This document shows positions 9,232-19,634 of a DNA stretch of 64,000 bases, piece by piece. The stretch is from contig NZ_AP019807.1 in NCBI RefSeq assembly GCF_007183175.1, forward strand, positions 1,615,001 through 1,679,000. The letters are read 5' to 3'. Both the position numbers and the translations under genes were made by a program. Source of the stretch: Microbulbifer sp. GL-2. Lineage in GTDB: Bacteria > Pseudomonadota > Gammaproteobacteria > Pseudomonadales > Cellvibrionaceae. The number at the start of each line of letters is the position of its first letter. Positions within the stretch are counted from its first letter, which is position 1. The notes under the pieces were generated by a model. It saw nothing but the letters and a program-made list of their open reading frames with translations, was not told where the DNA came from and searched no databases.

Positions 9232-10557
9232 TCAGGTGCCCGCCACTACCTCAGGTGTTTTCTCCACTTTGCCTGCCACCTTTTGTTGTGGGAAGTGCAA
9301 AGTGAAAGTGCTGCCCTGGGCGGGAGTGCTTTCAACACTCATCTCTCCATCGTGGCGCAGTAATACATGCTTCACGATCGCCAGCCCCAGACCGGTGCCG
9401 CCGCTGTCCCGCGAGCGGCCGGGATCTACCCGGTAGAAGCGCTCTGTCAGGCGCGGAATATGCATTGGATCTATGCCGATACCTCGGTCCTCGACACTAA
9501 AGTGTCCCCCCAGGCTGTCCTGCCACCAGCGCAGTTTGATTTCCCCCTCTTCAGGGCTGTACTTCACTGCGTTCAGCACCAGGTTGGCGAAGGCACTGTA
9601 CAGCTCGCTGGCATCGCCGCAAATACAGTTGTGGGTTTCGCTGTGCACTTCTATCTGGTGGCGGCCGCCGCTGAAGCTGCGCGCCTCGCGTGCGACCCGT
9701 TCCATCAGCTCCTGCACATCCACTGGCATGTCGTCGCCTGTGCGCTCCGAAGTCTCAAGGCGTGCCAGAAGTAATAAATCATTGACCAGGGTGGTCATAC
9801 GGGAGGCCTGCTCTCCCATTTGTGCCAGAGGACGTTGCCATGCAGGCGGAGCCATATCGCTGCCCTGAAGGGTTTCCAGGTAACCAGCGATAACTGTCAG
9901 GGGGGTGCGTAACTCATGAGAAACATTGGCGACAAAGTCACGACGCATCTGCTCAAGGTTGTGCAGGCGGGTGATATCGCGAACGATAACCAGCGCTTCA
10001 TCCTTTCCGTAACGGGTCACCTCCAGCTGCAGGCGCAGTGTCTCATTACCTGGAGCGGGTAGGGTCAGGGGTTCCTGTGAGTCGGTATCCTCGCTGTGCA
10101 TATAGCTGACAAAGCCGGGATCGCGCACAAAGTTAACCAGGGATTGCCCGCTATCGCTGGCCTGCAGGCCGAGGAGCTCTCCGGCAGCTGGGTTCCACCA
10201 AGCCAGGTGATCGCCGTTTTCCAGTGCGACTATACCCTCACGCAGGGCGCCGGTGCTATCCTGCACTCGGCGCAGCATGGCGTGGAGTTTTTGTTTCTCG
10301 CGGCGGTGGCGGCGCTGCATGCGATAAAAATCGTCGTAGATTTCGCCCCAGATGCCGAAGGCCGTTGGCGCGGGCCCGCGCCGGCCGTTGGCCAACCAGC
10401 GGTTGAAACGCTGCTGTTGCCACAATAAAGATATTAGGTAGGCGGCCAGGCCCGCTATCAGGGCGAGTGACCAATTGCCTGAGGTGAACCCAAGAATGGT
10501 GCAGCCCAGGGAGATAATTACAAAACGTGAAAATTCGCCAATACTGCGATCCAACAT
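9232..10557 (-). CDS. phoR: Phosphate regulon sensor histidine kinase PhoR
   Basis: Membrane kinase that phosphorylates PhoB under phosphate limitation. Order of parts: two adjacent hydrophobic helices (about residues 10-47, DUF3329-like), a linker, a PAS domain (about 95-200), the dimerisation/phosphoacceptor helix with VSHELRTPL (His214), and an ATPase domain with N-box NLVLNAVKYSPEE, DRGIGID and GGTGLGLAIVKH. There is no large periplasmic loop, which fits sensing through Pst/PhoU rather than of external phosphate. It follows phoB on the same strand after 136 bases. Confidence 0.96.
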   Translation of the reverse strand: MLDRSIGEFSRFVIISLGCTILGFTSGNWSLALIAGLAAYLISLLWQQQRFNRWLANGRRGPAPTAFGIWGEIYDDFYRMQRRHRREKQKLHAMLRRVQDSTGALREGIVALENGDHLAWWNPAAGELLGLQASDSGQSLVNFVRDPGFVSYMHSEDTDSQEPLTLPAPGNETLRLQLEVTRYGKDEALVIVRDITRLHNLEQMRRDFVANVSHELRTPLTVIAGYLETLQGSDMAPPAWQRPLAQMGEQASRMTTLVNDLLLLARLETSERTGDDMPVDVQELMERVAREARSFSGGRHQIEVHSETHNCICGDASELYSAFANLVLNAVKYSPEEGEIKLRWWQDSLGGHFSVEDRGIGIDPMHIPRLTERFYRVDPGRSRDSGGTGLGLAIVKHVLLRHDGEMSVESTPAQGSTFTLHFPQQKVAGKVEKTPEVVAGT

Positions 10558-10693
10558 AGCGTTGCCGTGTTACCTGACGGACGGCGAAAGGGTTTGTTTA
10601 GCAGCCTTTCGCACTCAATACATCTTGGAAACCTGCAGCTTTCAAATATGACCGAGGGTTCCCGTGGGAGTCAGTGCCGATCTTTGTGAATTG

Positions 10694-11398
10694 TCACACT
10701 TTTTCGACAGTTTGCACAGAAAATCGGTAGCCAGTGCCGCGTACTGTCTGGATATAGCGGTCGTGACCGTCCATTGTCAGGGCCTTACGCAGCCGACGGA
10801 TATGTACGTCCACGGTGCGCTCCTCGACATATACATTGCCGCCCCAGACGTGGTCCAGCAATTGGGTGCGGGTGTAGGCGCGCTCCTGGTGGGAGAGGAA
10901 AAAGGTCAGCAGGCGGAATTCGGTGGGTCCCATATCTACAGGTTGTCCCTTGATGGTGACCCGATGACTGAGTGGGTCCAGCACCAGGTTGCCTGCGCTC
11001 AGGGGATCCTCCGGGGTGGCTGGTCCGGCGCGACGCAGCACCGCTTTAAGGCGTGCGACCAGCTCTCTGGGGGAGAAAGGTTTGGTGATATAATCGTCAG
11101 CGCCGGTCTCTAAGGCCTTGATTTTATTGTCTTCTTCGCCCTTGGCGGTGAGCATGATGATAGGTACTGAAGTAGTCAGTTCATCACGCTTGAGGCGCCG
11201 GGCCAACTCGACACCGGAGACATCCGGCAGCATCCAATCGAGTAAGATCAGGTCCGGCTTTTCATCTATGACCAGGGCGTGGGCCTCCTGGGCATTTTCC
11301 GCTTCGAGGCAGCGATAGTCAGCCATTTCCAGAGCGACCCGCAGCATATCGCGTACAGGGGCTTCGTCATCGACAATCAGGATCGTTTTACTGTGCAT
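10694..11398 (-). CDS. phoB: Phosphate regulon response regulator PhoB
   Basis: An OmpR-type activator of phosphate-starvation genes. The receiver domain shows the acidic pocket DDE at residues 10-12, phospho-acceptor Asp54 (LLDWMLP), Thr84 and Lys106. The winged-helix domain (about 135-230) contains RTVDVHIRRLRKAL and the terminal hairpin GTGYRFS. It is 234 residues, close to E. coli PhoB (229). A Pho box lies 65 bases upstream, so autoactivation is expected. phoR is downstream in the same direction, and the pst operon it should control is 7 kb away. Confidence 0.97.
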   Translation of the reverse strand: MHSKTILIVDDEAPVRDMLRVALEMADYRCLEAENAQEAHALVIDEKPDLILLDWMLPDVSGVELARRLKRDELTTSVPIIMLTAKGEEDNKIKALETGADDYITKPFSPRELVARLKAVLRRAGPATPEDPLSAGNLVLDPLSHRVTIKGQPVDMGPTEFRLLTFFLSHQERAYTRTQLLDHVWGGNVYVEERTVDVHIRRLRKALTMDGHDRYIQTVRGTGYRFSVQTVEKV

Positions 11399-11448
11399 TT
11401 GCCTGCCATACCCGCTCTGTTGTCAGGATTTCCCGGTTATGGCCGGGG

Positions 11449-11482
11449 ATTAAACGGCATTTATATGACAAATATATGACGG
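11449..11482 (-). promoter_or_regulatory. Pho box and -10 element upstream of phoB
   Basis: Read on the minus strand, 11482-11465 is CCGTCATATATTTGTCAT: two CNGTCAT-type 7-mers in direct repeat spaced 11 bases apart, matching the PhoB-binding consensus closely. A -10-like TTTAAT (11454-11449) starts 10 bases after the box, which is the spacing at PhoB-activated promoters where the box replaces the -35 element. The phoB start codon is 50 bases further on. Confidence 0.85.
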
Positions 11483-11507
11483 TTACTTCCTGTCCCCCAG
11501 TCTTTGC

Positions 11508-12389
11508 CTAATGCAGCACATAATGCAGGGAAATTCCGGCAAATATCGCCAACCCCACCCAGTTGTTATTGATAAACGCTTGAAAGCAAGCCTCTCTCTT
11601 TCGCTCGCGTATCAACCACTGCTGGTAGGTGAACAGTGCGGCCACAACGACCAGGGAAAGGTGGTAAATGCCCCCCAAATCAAAGCGCTGGCCAATAAGC
11701 AGCAGCGCCATTAGCACGAGTAGCTGCAGGGTTGCAGTCATCGCCTTGTCCATCTCGCCAAACAGGATTGCCGTGGATTTGACCCCGATTTTCAGATCGT
11801 CATCCCGATCCACCATTGCGTAAAAAGTGTCGTAACAAAGGGTCCAAAGCAAATTGGCAACATAGAGAAGCCAGGCCTGAGGTGGGATTTCGCCAGTTAC
11901 TGCGGCGAAAGCCATGGGGATCCCCATGCTGAATGCGGCACCCAGAACCACTTGTGGCAGGTGGGTATGGCGCTTGGCAAAGGGATAGCAGAAGGCCAGG
12001 GCCAGGGCTGGCAGGGAAAGGAGAATGGTTAACTGGTTGGTCGTTAGTACCAACCCGAAGGCTGCCAGGCTGAGCCCAGCGAAAAGACCGAGCGCTGCTT
12101 TTGGGGGGATACTGCCAGTGGCCAGCGGCCGCGCTACAGTGCGTTTTACCTTGCCATCGATTTCGCGATCGGCAAAATCGTTTACAGCGCAGCCGGCTGC
12201 TCGCATTAGTATCACCCCAAGGGTGAATACAGTCAGCAAGTGCAGTCCTGGCCAACCACCTGCAGCGAGCCACAGTGCCGCCCAAGTGGGCCACAGCAGT
12301 AACAGGGAGCCAATGGGCTTGTCCATACGGGCCAGCTGCCAGTAGGGCATGATTGAGGGCCAGCGGGTGGCAATCTGTTGGCTGATCAC
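11508..12389 (-). CDS. ubiA: 4-hydroxybenzoate polyprenyltransferase UbiA
   Basis: Integral-membrane prenyltransferase that joins 4-hydroxybenzoate to the polyprenyl tail in ubiquinone synthesis. It has 293 residues and several membrane helices. Both aspartate-rich motifs are present: NDFADREIDGKVKRT (near residue 70) and DRDDDLKIGVKS (near residue 194). It lies 18 bases after ubiC on the same strand, so substrate formation and prenylation are encoded together. phoB follows after 109 bases with its own promoter. Confidence 0.96.
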   Translation of the reverse strand: MISQQIATRWPSIMPYWQLARMDKPIGSLLLLWPTWAALWLAAGGWPGLHLLTVFTLGVILMRAAGCAVNDFADREIDGKVKRTVARPLATGSIPPKAALGLFAGLSLAAFGLVLTTNQLTILLSLPALALAFCYPFAKRHTHLPQVVLGAAFSMGIPMAFAAVTGEIPPQAWLLYVANLLWTLCYDTFYAMVDRDDDLKIGVKSTAILFGEMDKAMTATLQLLVLMALLLIGQRFDLGGIYHLSLVVVAALFTYQQWLIRERKREACFQAFINNNWVGLAIFAGISLHYVLH

Positions 12390-12407
12390 GGTGGACTCTC
12401 CTGGTGT

Positions 12408-13052
12408 CTAGTTAGTGACTGCGTTGGCCATAGGTGGGGTCTCGGGTTGGAAGCTCGAGAGAAAAGTCTCAGCCACCAGTAAAGGTTTACCCCGCAGCCA
12501 GAAAGTAGAGCGGCGCCCCCAGGCATTTTCATTCTCGCTGCAGAGAGGTTCCAGCTGAATCTTGGGGTTGCGCTGCAGGCGATTAAATTGAATATCGCCT
12601 CGATGGATACCCGGTTCACTGAACAGTAACTCTCCCAATGGGCGATCGTCCAGGCTGCGCAAATTGCGTGACTTGCCTTGCAGACTGCGCATCGGCAGTA
12701 CACTGCGCGCATAGACCCAGGGTTGGCCTCGGCCATACAACAAAACTTCCCGCACCAGGGCGCGACTGTGCTCGTGTAGTTTGAGGGTGAGACATTCTTC
12801 GGCAAGGGGGAGCTGCCAGCCCTGAAAGAGCACTTGTACACGAAAATCCCCCCCGCTCTGTTGTTTCAGGGCGGCCGTCAGTGATCCCGGATACTCCAGC
12901 CACGGCAGCAGTGATTCGGGAGGTTGGGGTAGTGTTGGCTCTAGAGGTTGCCCACGCCAATCGCCGGTGGGTACAAATGGAGATTGGTGCAACGATAACT
13001 CCGCAGTCTGGGAAAATCGTATTGTACCTCGCCCGCTGGCGGCTGGCCTCAC
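12408..13052 (-). CDS. ubiC: Chorismate lyase UbiC
   Basis: Makes 4-hydroxybenzoate plus pyruvate from chorismate, the first committed step of ubiquinone synthesis. Family features are a LLPWLEYPGSLTAALK segment near the start of the fold, VREVLLYGRGQPWVYARSVLP with the Arg that contacts product, and a late FWLRGKPLLVAETFL strand. At 214 residues it is somewhat longer than E. coli UbiC (165). The start used is GTG 13052, which has no strong ribosome site, so the true start may be further in. Confidence 0.9.
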   Translation of the reverse strand: MRPAASGRGTIRFSQTAELSLHQSPFVPTGDWRGQPLEPTLPQPPESLLPWLEYPGSLTAALKQQSGGDFRVQVLFQGWQLPLAEECLTLKLHEHSRALVREVLLYGRGQPWVYARSVLPMRSLQGKSRNLRSLDDRPLGELLFSEPGIHRGDIQFNRLQRNPKIQLEPLCSENENAWGRRSTFWLRGKPLLVAETFLSSFQPETPPMANAVTN

Positions 13053-13148
13053 CCTGTTGCACTTTTGCTCCCCGAGGCGCCAGTGGATATAGTGCCCTCT
13101 TTAATGAAAACAACGAATCTATAACGAATCCATAAAGAGAAGCTTGTT

Positions 13149-14468
13149 ATGGGGCTGACTACAAAAATTCTGCTGGGGATGATTGCTGGCATTCTGCTGG
13201 GGTGCTTGTTCAATTTCCTGAACATGAGCCAGCTGCTCGGCGAGGGTGCAACCACCGCCATTAACCTATATCTGACCGAAGGGCTGTTCGACATAATCGG
13301 TCGAATCTTTATTGCCTCGCTGAAGCTGATGGTGGTACCACTGGTACTAGTTTCTCTGATTAGTGGCGCATGTGCACTGTCTGAGGGCAGCCGTATCGGG
13401 CCGCTGGCGGGTAAAACTGTTTTGCTCTATATGCTGACCACGGCTATCGCTATTACCTTGGCTCTGTGTCTGGCATTGATATTCCAACCTGGTGTTGGTG
13501 TGAGCGAAACCGCGGCAGAAGCCACCGAGGCTTATCAGCCAAAGGAATCCCCACCGCTTTCCGAAGTGCTGGTGAACATTTTCCCCACGAATCCAGTAGC
13601 GGCTATGGCTGAAGGCAATATGCTGCAGATTATCGTATTTGCCCTGCTGATGGGCTATGCGATTTCCCGCTGTGGCGAGCCGGGCCAGCGTATTGCAGCT
13701 TTCTTCAATGACCTCAATGCTGTCGTACTGCGTATGGTGGGTGTGCTGATGGTGTTTGCTCCTTACGGAGTTTTTGCTCTGCTGGCGAAAACCTTTGCCG
13801 ACCTGGGATTTGCAGGTTTACTGCAGCTAGGGAAATATTTCCTGGTCGTGCTGGGTGCCCTGCTGCTCCACGCCTTGGGCACTTACTCAATACTGTTGAA
13901 GTTGTTGAGTGGCCTAAACCCACTGGAGCTGCTGAAGAAAATGTGGTCCACCATGGTATTCGCCTTTAGCACCGCGTCATCCGCAGCCACGATACCGGTG
14001 ACCCTGTCGACTGTAGAGAAGCGCCTCGGTGTGGACAACAAGATCGCTGCCTTTACTGTTCCCCTGGGCGCCACGATCAATATGGATGGCACGGCGATTA
14101 TGCAGGGGGTGGCGACCGTCTTTATTGCTCAGTTCTTCGGTGTGGATATTGGTCTGACGGGATACCTGACAGTGATTCTTACAGCGACTCTGGCTTCTAT
14201 CGGTACCGCCGGGGTGCCCGGTGTCGGCCTGATTATGCTCGGTATGGTGCTGCAGCAGGTGGGTCTGCCACTGGAGGGGATTGCTATCGTGATCGGCGTC
14301 GACCGCTTGCTGGATATGGTGCGCACTGCGGTGAATATTACTGGCGATGCGGTGGTGAGTAGTGTGGTGGCAAAAAGTGAAGGCGCTTTGGATGAAGAGA
14401 CTTATTACGATTCCAACTACAAGAGCGTGAGTATCAACGATAACCAGAGTACCGTTGGCGCCCACTGA
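13149..14468 (+). CDS. Dicarboxylate/amino acid:cation symporter (DAACS family, GltP/DctA-like)
   Basis: A 439-residue inner-membrane sodium- or proton-coupled transporter. It shows the family's re-entrant loop signature STASSAATIPVT (about residue 277) and the NMDGTAIMQG motif (about residue 310), which form the substrate and cation sites. Substrate (glutamate, aspartate, succinate) cannot be decided from the sequence. A purine-rich AAAGAGAAG precedes ATG 13149. It is divergent from ubiC and convergent with recG with an 11-base gap; a GGCGCC pair at 14457-14474 may form a weak shared terminator. Confidence 0.92.
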   Translation: MGLTTKILLGMIAGILLGCLFNFLNMSQLLGEGATTAINLYLTEGLFDIIGRIFIASLKLMVVPLVLVSLISGACALSEGSRIGPLAGKTVLLYMLTTAIAITLALCLALIFQPGVGVSETAAEATEAYQPKESPPLSEVLVNIFPTNPVAAMAEGNMLQIIVFALLMGYAISRCGEPGQRIAAFFNDLNAVVLRMVGVLMVFAPYGVFALLAKTFADLGFAGLLQLGKYFLVVLGALLLHALGTYSILLKLLSGLNPLELLKKMWSTMVFAFSTASSAATIPVTLSTVEKRLGVDNKIAAFTVPLGATINMDGTAIMQGVATVFIAQFFGVDIGLTGYLTVILTATLASIGTAGVPGVGLIMLGMVLQQVGLPLEGIAIVIGVDRLLDMVRTAVNITGDAVVSSVVAKSEGALDEETYYDSNYKSVSINDNQSTVGAH

Positions 14469-14479
14469 GGCGCCTTTCA

Positions 14480-16560
<2,081 letters not shown>

Positions 16561-16582
<22 letters not shown>

Positions 16583-17484
16583 TGGCTGATCGCCTCACGC
16601 AGAATGTCAATGGCGCGGTGGCGCGGGAAACTGGCGCGCCAGGCCAGGGCGACTGTGCGGCGTGGGCCCGGCGCGATAAAGGGGCGGGTTTCCAGTAACC
16701 CGCTTGCGTATTGCGATGCCGCGGCAGCGGATAGCGGTAACACTGTGATACCCAGTCCTGAGGCCACCATGTGGCGCAGGGTCTCCAGCGAGCTGCCGTC
16801 GGCGGCGGTCCGGATACCCCCGCCGCCGGTATCCTTCTCCATGGTCAGCTGCAGGTGTGGGCAGGCTTCGAGCACCTGGTCGCGGAAACAGTGGCCCTCA
16901 CCCAGCAATAGTACGTTGTCCTCTGTGAGTTGCTCCGGATCGATGCTCTCAAACTTGGTGAGGGGGTGCCCGGTGGGCATCAGCACTACAAAAGGCTCGT
17001 CGTAGAGGGGTTGTGTGACCACATCCGGCTCGGTAAATGGCAGTGCGATAATAATCGCGTCCAGCTCTCCCTTGCGCAGCCTCTGGCGCAGGACGGCGGT
17101 ATAGCCCTCCTCTACGTACAGTGGCATTTCGGGAGCCAGGTGTTGCAGCTGTGGGATAAAGTGCGGAAACAGGTAGGGTCCGATGGTGAAAATTGCACCA
17201 ACGGAAAGAGGGCTTACCAGCTGGTCCTTGCCGGCACTGGCGATGTCCTTGATCGCTGCCGATTGCTCAAGTACGAGCTGCGCCTGGGCCACGATACGCT
17301 CCCCTAGAGGGGTAGCCTGGACCCGGGTCTTGGAGCGCTCAAACAGCGCTACACCCAGTTCCTTTTCCAGTTTTTTAACTGCAATAGACAGGGTTGGCTG
17401 GCTCACGTAACAGCGCTCGGCGGCGCGGCCAAAATGCTGTTCCTGGGCGAGAGTGACTATGTAGCGCAATTCATTGAGAGTCAT
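16561..17484 (-). CDS. oxyR: Hydrogen peroxide-sensing regulator OxyR
   Basis: LysR-family activator switched on by an intramolecular disulfide. It has a helix-turn-helix at residues 1-60 (AAERCYVSQPTLSIAVKKLE) and both redox cysteines at exactly Cys199 (GEGHCFRD) and Cys208 (EACPH), the positions used in E. coli. It is 307 residues. It is followed by, and overlaps, recG, and is divergent from glsB. A 10-bp perfect inverted repeat overlapping its predicted promoter suggests autoregulation. Confidence 0.97.
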
Positions 17485-17511
17485 GGTAAAGACAATTAAA
17501 TGGCCTCAGGT

Positions 17512-17547
17512 AATAGCTATTATTCATAAATAATAGCTGTTGGCCAA
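17512..17547 (-). promoter_or_regulatory. Predicted oxyR promoter with overlapping LysR-type operator
   Basis: AGCTATTATT (17515-17524) and AATAATAGCT (17529-17538) are perfect inverted repeats with a 4-base centre; two further outer pairs (17512-17513 with 17540-17541) extend them. On the minus strand a -35 TTGGCC (17547-17542), a 17-base spacer and a -10 AATAAT (17524-17519) put the promoter directly over this palindrome, 35 bases before the oxyR start. This fits the negative autoregulation known for OxyR, but the site is not a clean match to the full four-part E. coli consensus. Confidence 0.55.
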
Positions 17548-17674
17548 TACCGTACTTCATCTTGTCTCGAGAAGTTGAAAGTTGGAAAAATTTACCAATT
17601 ATGGGAGTGGATAGGGGATTGAGGCGCAAAATTTTGCTATATCTGTATGGGGGCACACCGAACGGAGAAACGCC

Positions 17675-17935
17675 ATGGGAGTTCTATCCTGGATCATTCT
17701 CGGACTGATTGCCGGCGCCTTGGCCAAGTGGATCATGCCGGGCAAAGATCCCGGTGGTTGGATAGTAACCATGGTGATCGGCATTATCGGTGCGTTTATC
17801 GGCGGCTGGCTCGGCGCATTAATCGGTTTCGGTGGACCCGTGACCGGTTTCGGATTTGGCGACATAATAACAGCAACCATTGGTGCGATAATCTTTCTGG
17901 CGGTATACCGTTTACTCAAACGGCGTGGTAACTAG
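17675..17935 (+). CDS. GlsB/YeaQ/YmgE family small membrane protein
   Basis: An 86-residue protein made of three glycine-rich membrane helices (WIILGLIAGALAKWIMPG; VTMVIGIIGAFIGGWLGALIGF; IITATIGAIIFLAVYRLL), the typical layout of the transglycosylase-associated (GlsB/YeaQ) family, which is often stress-induced. The molecular role is not established. ATG 17675 has an ACGGAG site seven bases upstream. It is divergent from oxyR across a 190-base spacer. Confidence 0.88.
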   Translation: MGVLSWIILGLIAGALAKWIMPGKDPGGWIVTMVIGIIGAFIGGWLGALIGFGGPVTGFGFGDIITATIGAIIFLAVYRLLKRRGN

Positions 17936-18169
17936 TTCATAACCAGAGCGGCAGTTTGATTTGCGGGGCACGGAAGTGCCTCGCTTCGGTATCCATGGAT
18001 GGTGGTGCCGCAATCGTTTGCGGGTTAATTTTGGAGTGCCCGGAGTAACCGGGTAAGCAGGGTCCGGGTAACACCGGGTCCACAGTTTCTCCAACAGGAC
18101 TCAACAGCATAAAAATTAAGGGAATATGGCAAATGGCGTTGCCTCTGGTGCCCTTTTGCCGGGAACTAT

Positions 18170-19054
18170 ATGACACAACAAGAAAAGCTTTGGATCCTTG
18201 GGTGTGGTGACCTTGGAGCGCGCTTAGCGCTGAATATCGACCGCAAGAAATACAGTGTCTACGGCATGCGCCGCAACCCTCTGGTGGCCCTGGCGAGTAA
18301 GCGCCGAGCCGATGTTGTTAACTGGCGCCGGGGAGACGCCACCAAGGCTGGGGATATTGAGCGTTTGCTGGCGGGCGGCGCTGATATTGTCCTCGCCACA
18401 TTTACCCCCGACGAACATACGCCCAGTGGCTACCAGCGCGCATATGTGGAAACCGCCCGGGCTCTTGCTGAGGCTATTCCACACCTGCCCAAGCCACCTC
18501 GCCTGGTGCTGTGGGTATCTTCCAGCCGTGTTTACGGACAGAGTGGTGAAGATTTTATCGATGAGCAGACGTCACCGGTTCCCAGTGGTTTTCAGGGTGA
18601 GTCCCTGTTGGCAGCGGAGGATATAATTCGTTCGGCCATACCCGGCACCTGTATCGTGCGCTTTGCCGGTATTTATGGACCGGGCCGAGACCGTTTGCTA
18701 TCCCAGGTGCGTGCGGGGCGCTGTGCGCCACCGCAGCCCCCGCAATACAGTAACCGCATTCATGTGGATGACTGCATTGGCTTTTTGCTGCACCTGATTG
18801 AGAGGCACAAGCAGGGATGGAGTCCAGAACCATTGTATATAGGCGCTGACAGCAAGCCTGTGCCCATGTATGAGTTGCAGCAGTGGCTGGTTAAAGCAAT
18901 GGGGTACACCAGTGCCCATTTGCGCGAAATAGTTCAGACAAGCGAGCGCCGCTCGAAAAAACTCAGCAACCAGCGCATGCTGGCCAGTGGCTATGAGCTG
19001 AAATATCCGGATTACAAAGTGGGCTATGGCGCTCTACTGGAAGCGGAAGGTTAG
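18170..19054 (+). CDS. NAD(P)-binding SDR-family epimerase-like protein (YeeZ-like)
   Basis: A 294-residue extended-SDR protein. The dinucleotide loop is an atypical LGCGDLGARLA at the N-terminus. WVSSSRVYGQ near residue 122 supplies the Ser and Tyr of the catalytic triad region, but the usual YxxxK is not evident: after GFQGESLLAAE there is no Tyr-Lys pair. It may therefore bind NAD(P) without standard epimerase chemistry. RIHVDDCIGFLLHLIE is the usual C-terminal substrate-domain motif. It stands alone, followed by a hairpin shared with the convergent ridA. Confidence 0.78.
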   Translation: MTQQEKLWILGCGDLGARLALNIDRKKYSVYGMRRNPLVALASKRRADVVNWRRGDATKAGDIERLLAGGADIVLATFTPDEHTPSGYQRAYVETARALAEAIPHLPKPPRLVLWVSSSRVYGQSGEDFIDEQTSPVPSGFQGESLLAAEDIIRSAIPGTCIVRFAGIYGPGRDRLLSQVRAGRCAPPQPPQYSNRIHVDDCIGFLLHLIERHKQGWSPEPLYIGADSKPVPMYELQQWLVKAMGYTSAHLREIVQTSERRSKKLSNQRMLASGYELKYPDYKVGYGALLEAEG

Positions 19055-19063
19055 GCGCAGCTG

Positions 19064-19090
19064 GAGCCGGGTGATTTGTTGGCCCGGCTC
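19064..19090 (+). terminator. Hairpin between convergent SDR and ridA genes
   Basis: GAGCCGGG (19064-19071) and CCCGGCTC (19083-19090) form a perfect 8-bp stem with an 11-base loop. The following TGGTGTTGTTG is only moderately T-rich, so termination is likely but not certain. Confidence 0.55.
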
Positions 19091-19111
19091 TGGTGTTGTT
19101 GATACTGGAAA

Positions 19112-19495
19112 CTAAGGCACCATCACGCCTTCGGCCTCAAACTGGGCTCCCAGGGGCAGCTCTTTGACGACTACGGTGGCTCGCGCCGGATAAGGTTCCT
19201 GGAAGAACTCCGCCATTACCTCATTAACGGCGGCGAAGTTGCTGCTATCGGTAATATACAGATTCAGCTTCACAATATGGCTGAGTGAGCCATCCGCTGC
19301 CTCGCAGACGGCGCCAAGGTTGTGAAATACCTGGCGTGCCTCGTCGGTGAAATTACCGGAAACCATCTGCTGGGTTTCTGGTGACAGTCCTATTTGCCCG
19401 GACAGGTAAACCGTATTGTTGACCTTCACCGCCTGTGAATAGGTCCCGGCTGCTGCCGGAGCCCTGTCAGTCTTGATGATCGCACGGTTGGGCAT
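19112..19495 (-). CDS. ridA: RidA family enamine/imine deaminase
   Basis: Hydrolyses reactive 2-aminoacrylate and related enamines made by PLP enzymes, protecting those enzymes from damage. The 127-residue protein shows the family signatures GTYSQAVKVNNTVYLSGQIGL and the late PARATVVVKELPLGAQFEAEGV with the conserved Arg. An upstream ATG at 19507 is possible, but ATG 19495 has GGAG seven bases before it. It is downstream of spoT on the same strand, as in Pseudomonas. Confidence 0.93.
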   Translation of the reverse strand: MPNRAIIKTDRAPAAAGTYSQAVKVNNTVYLSGQIGLSPETQQMVSGNFTDEARQVFHNLGAVCEAADGSLSHIVKLNLYITDSSNFAAVNEVMAEFFQEPYPARATVVVKELPLGAQFEAEGVMVP

Positions 19496-19634
19496 GGGGC
19501 ACTCCATTACTTATTGCTATTTACGGAAAGCGGGTAAATATAGCGCGCTTTAGTGGCGAATGGCAGCGGCATCGGCGGCCTTTATGCCACTACCTGAAGA
19601 CGGGCAGTAATGAGCCGCTGAGCACCGAAATACT

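Noticed and set aside
17936..18169. Repeated CCGGGT units near 18038-18080 as a small RNA or repeat family
   Set aside because: The pairings are short and imperfect and no promoter or T tract frames them.
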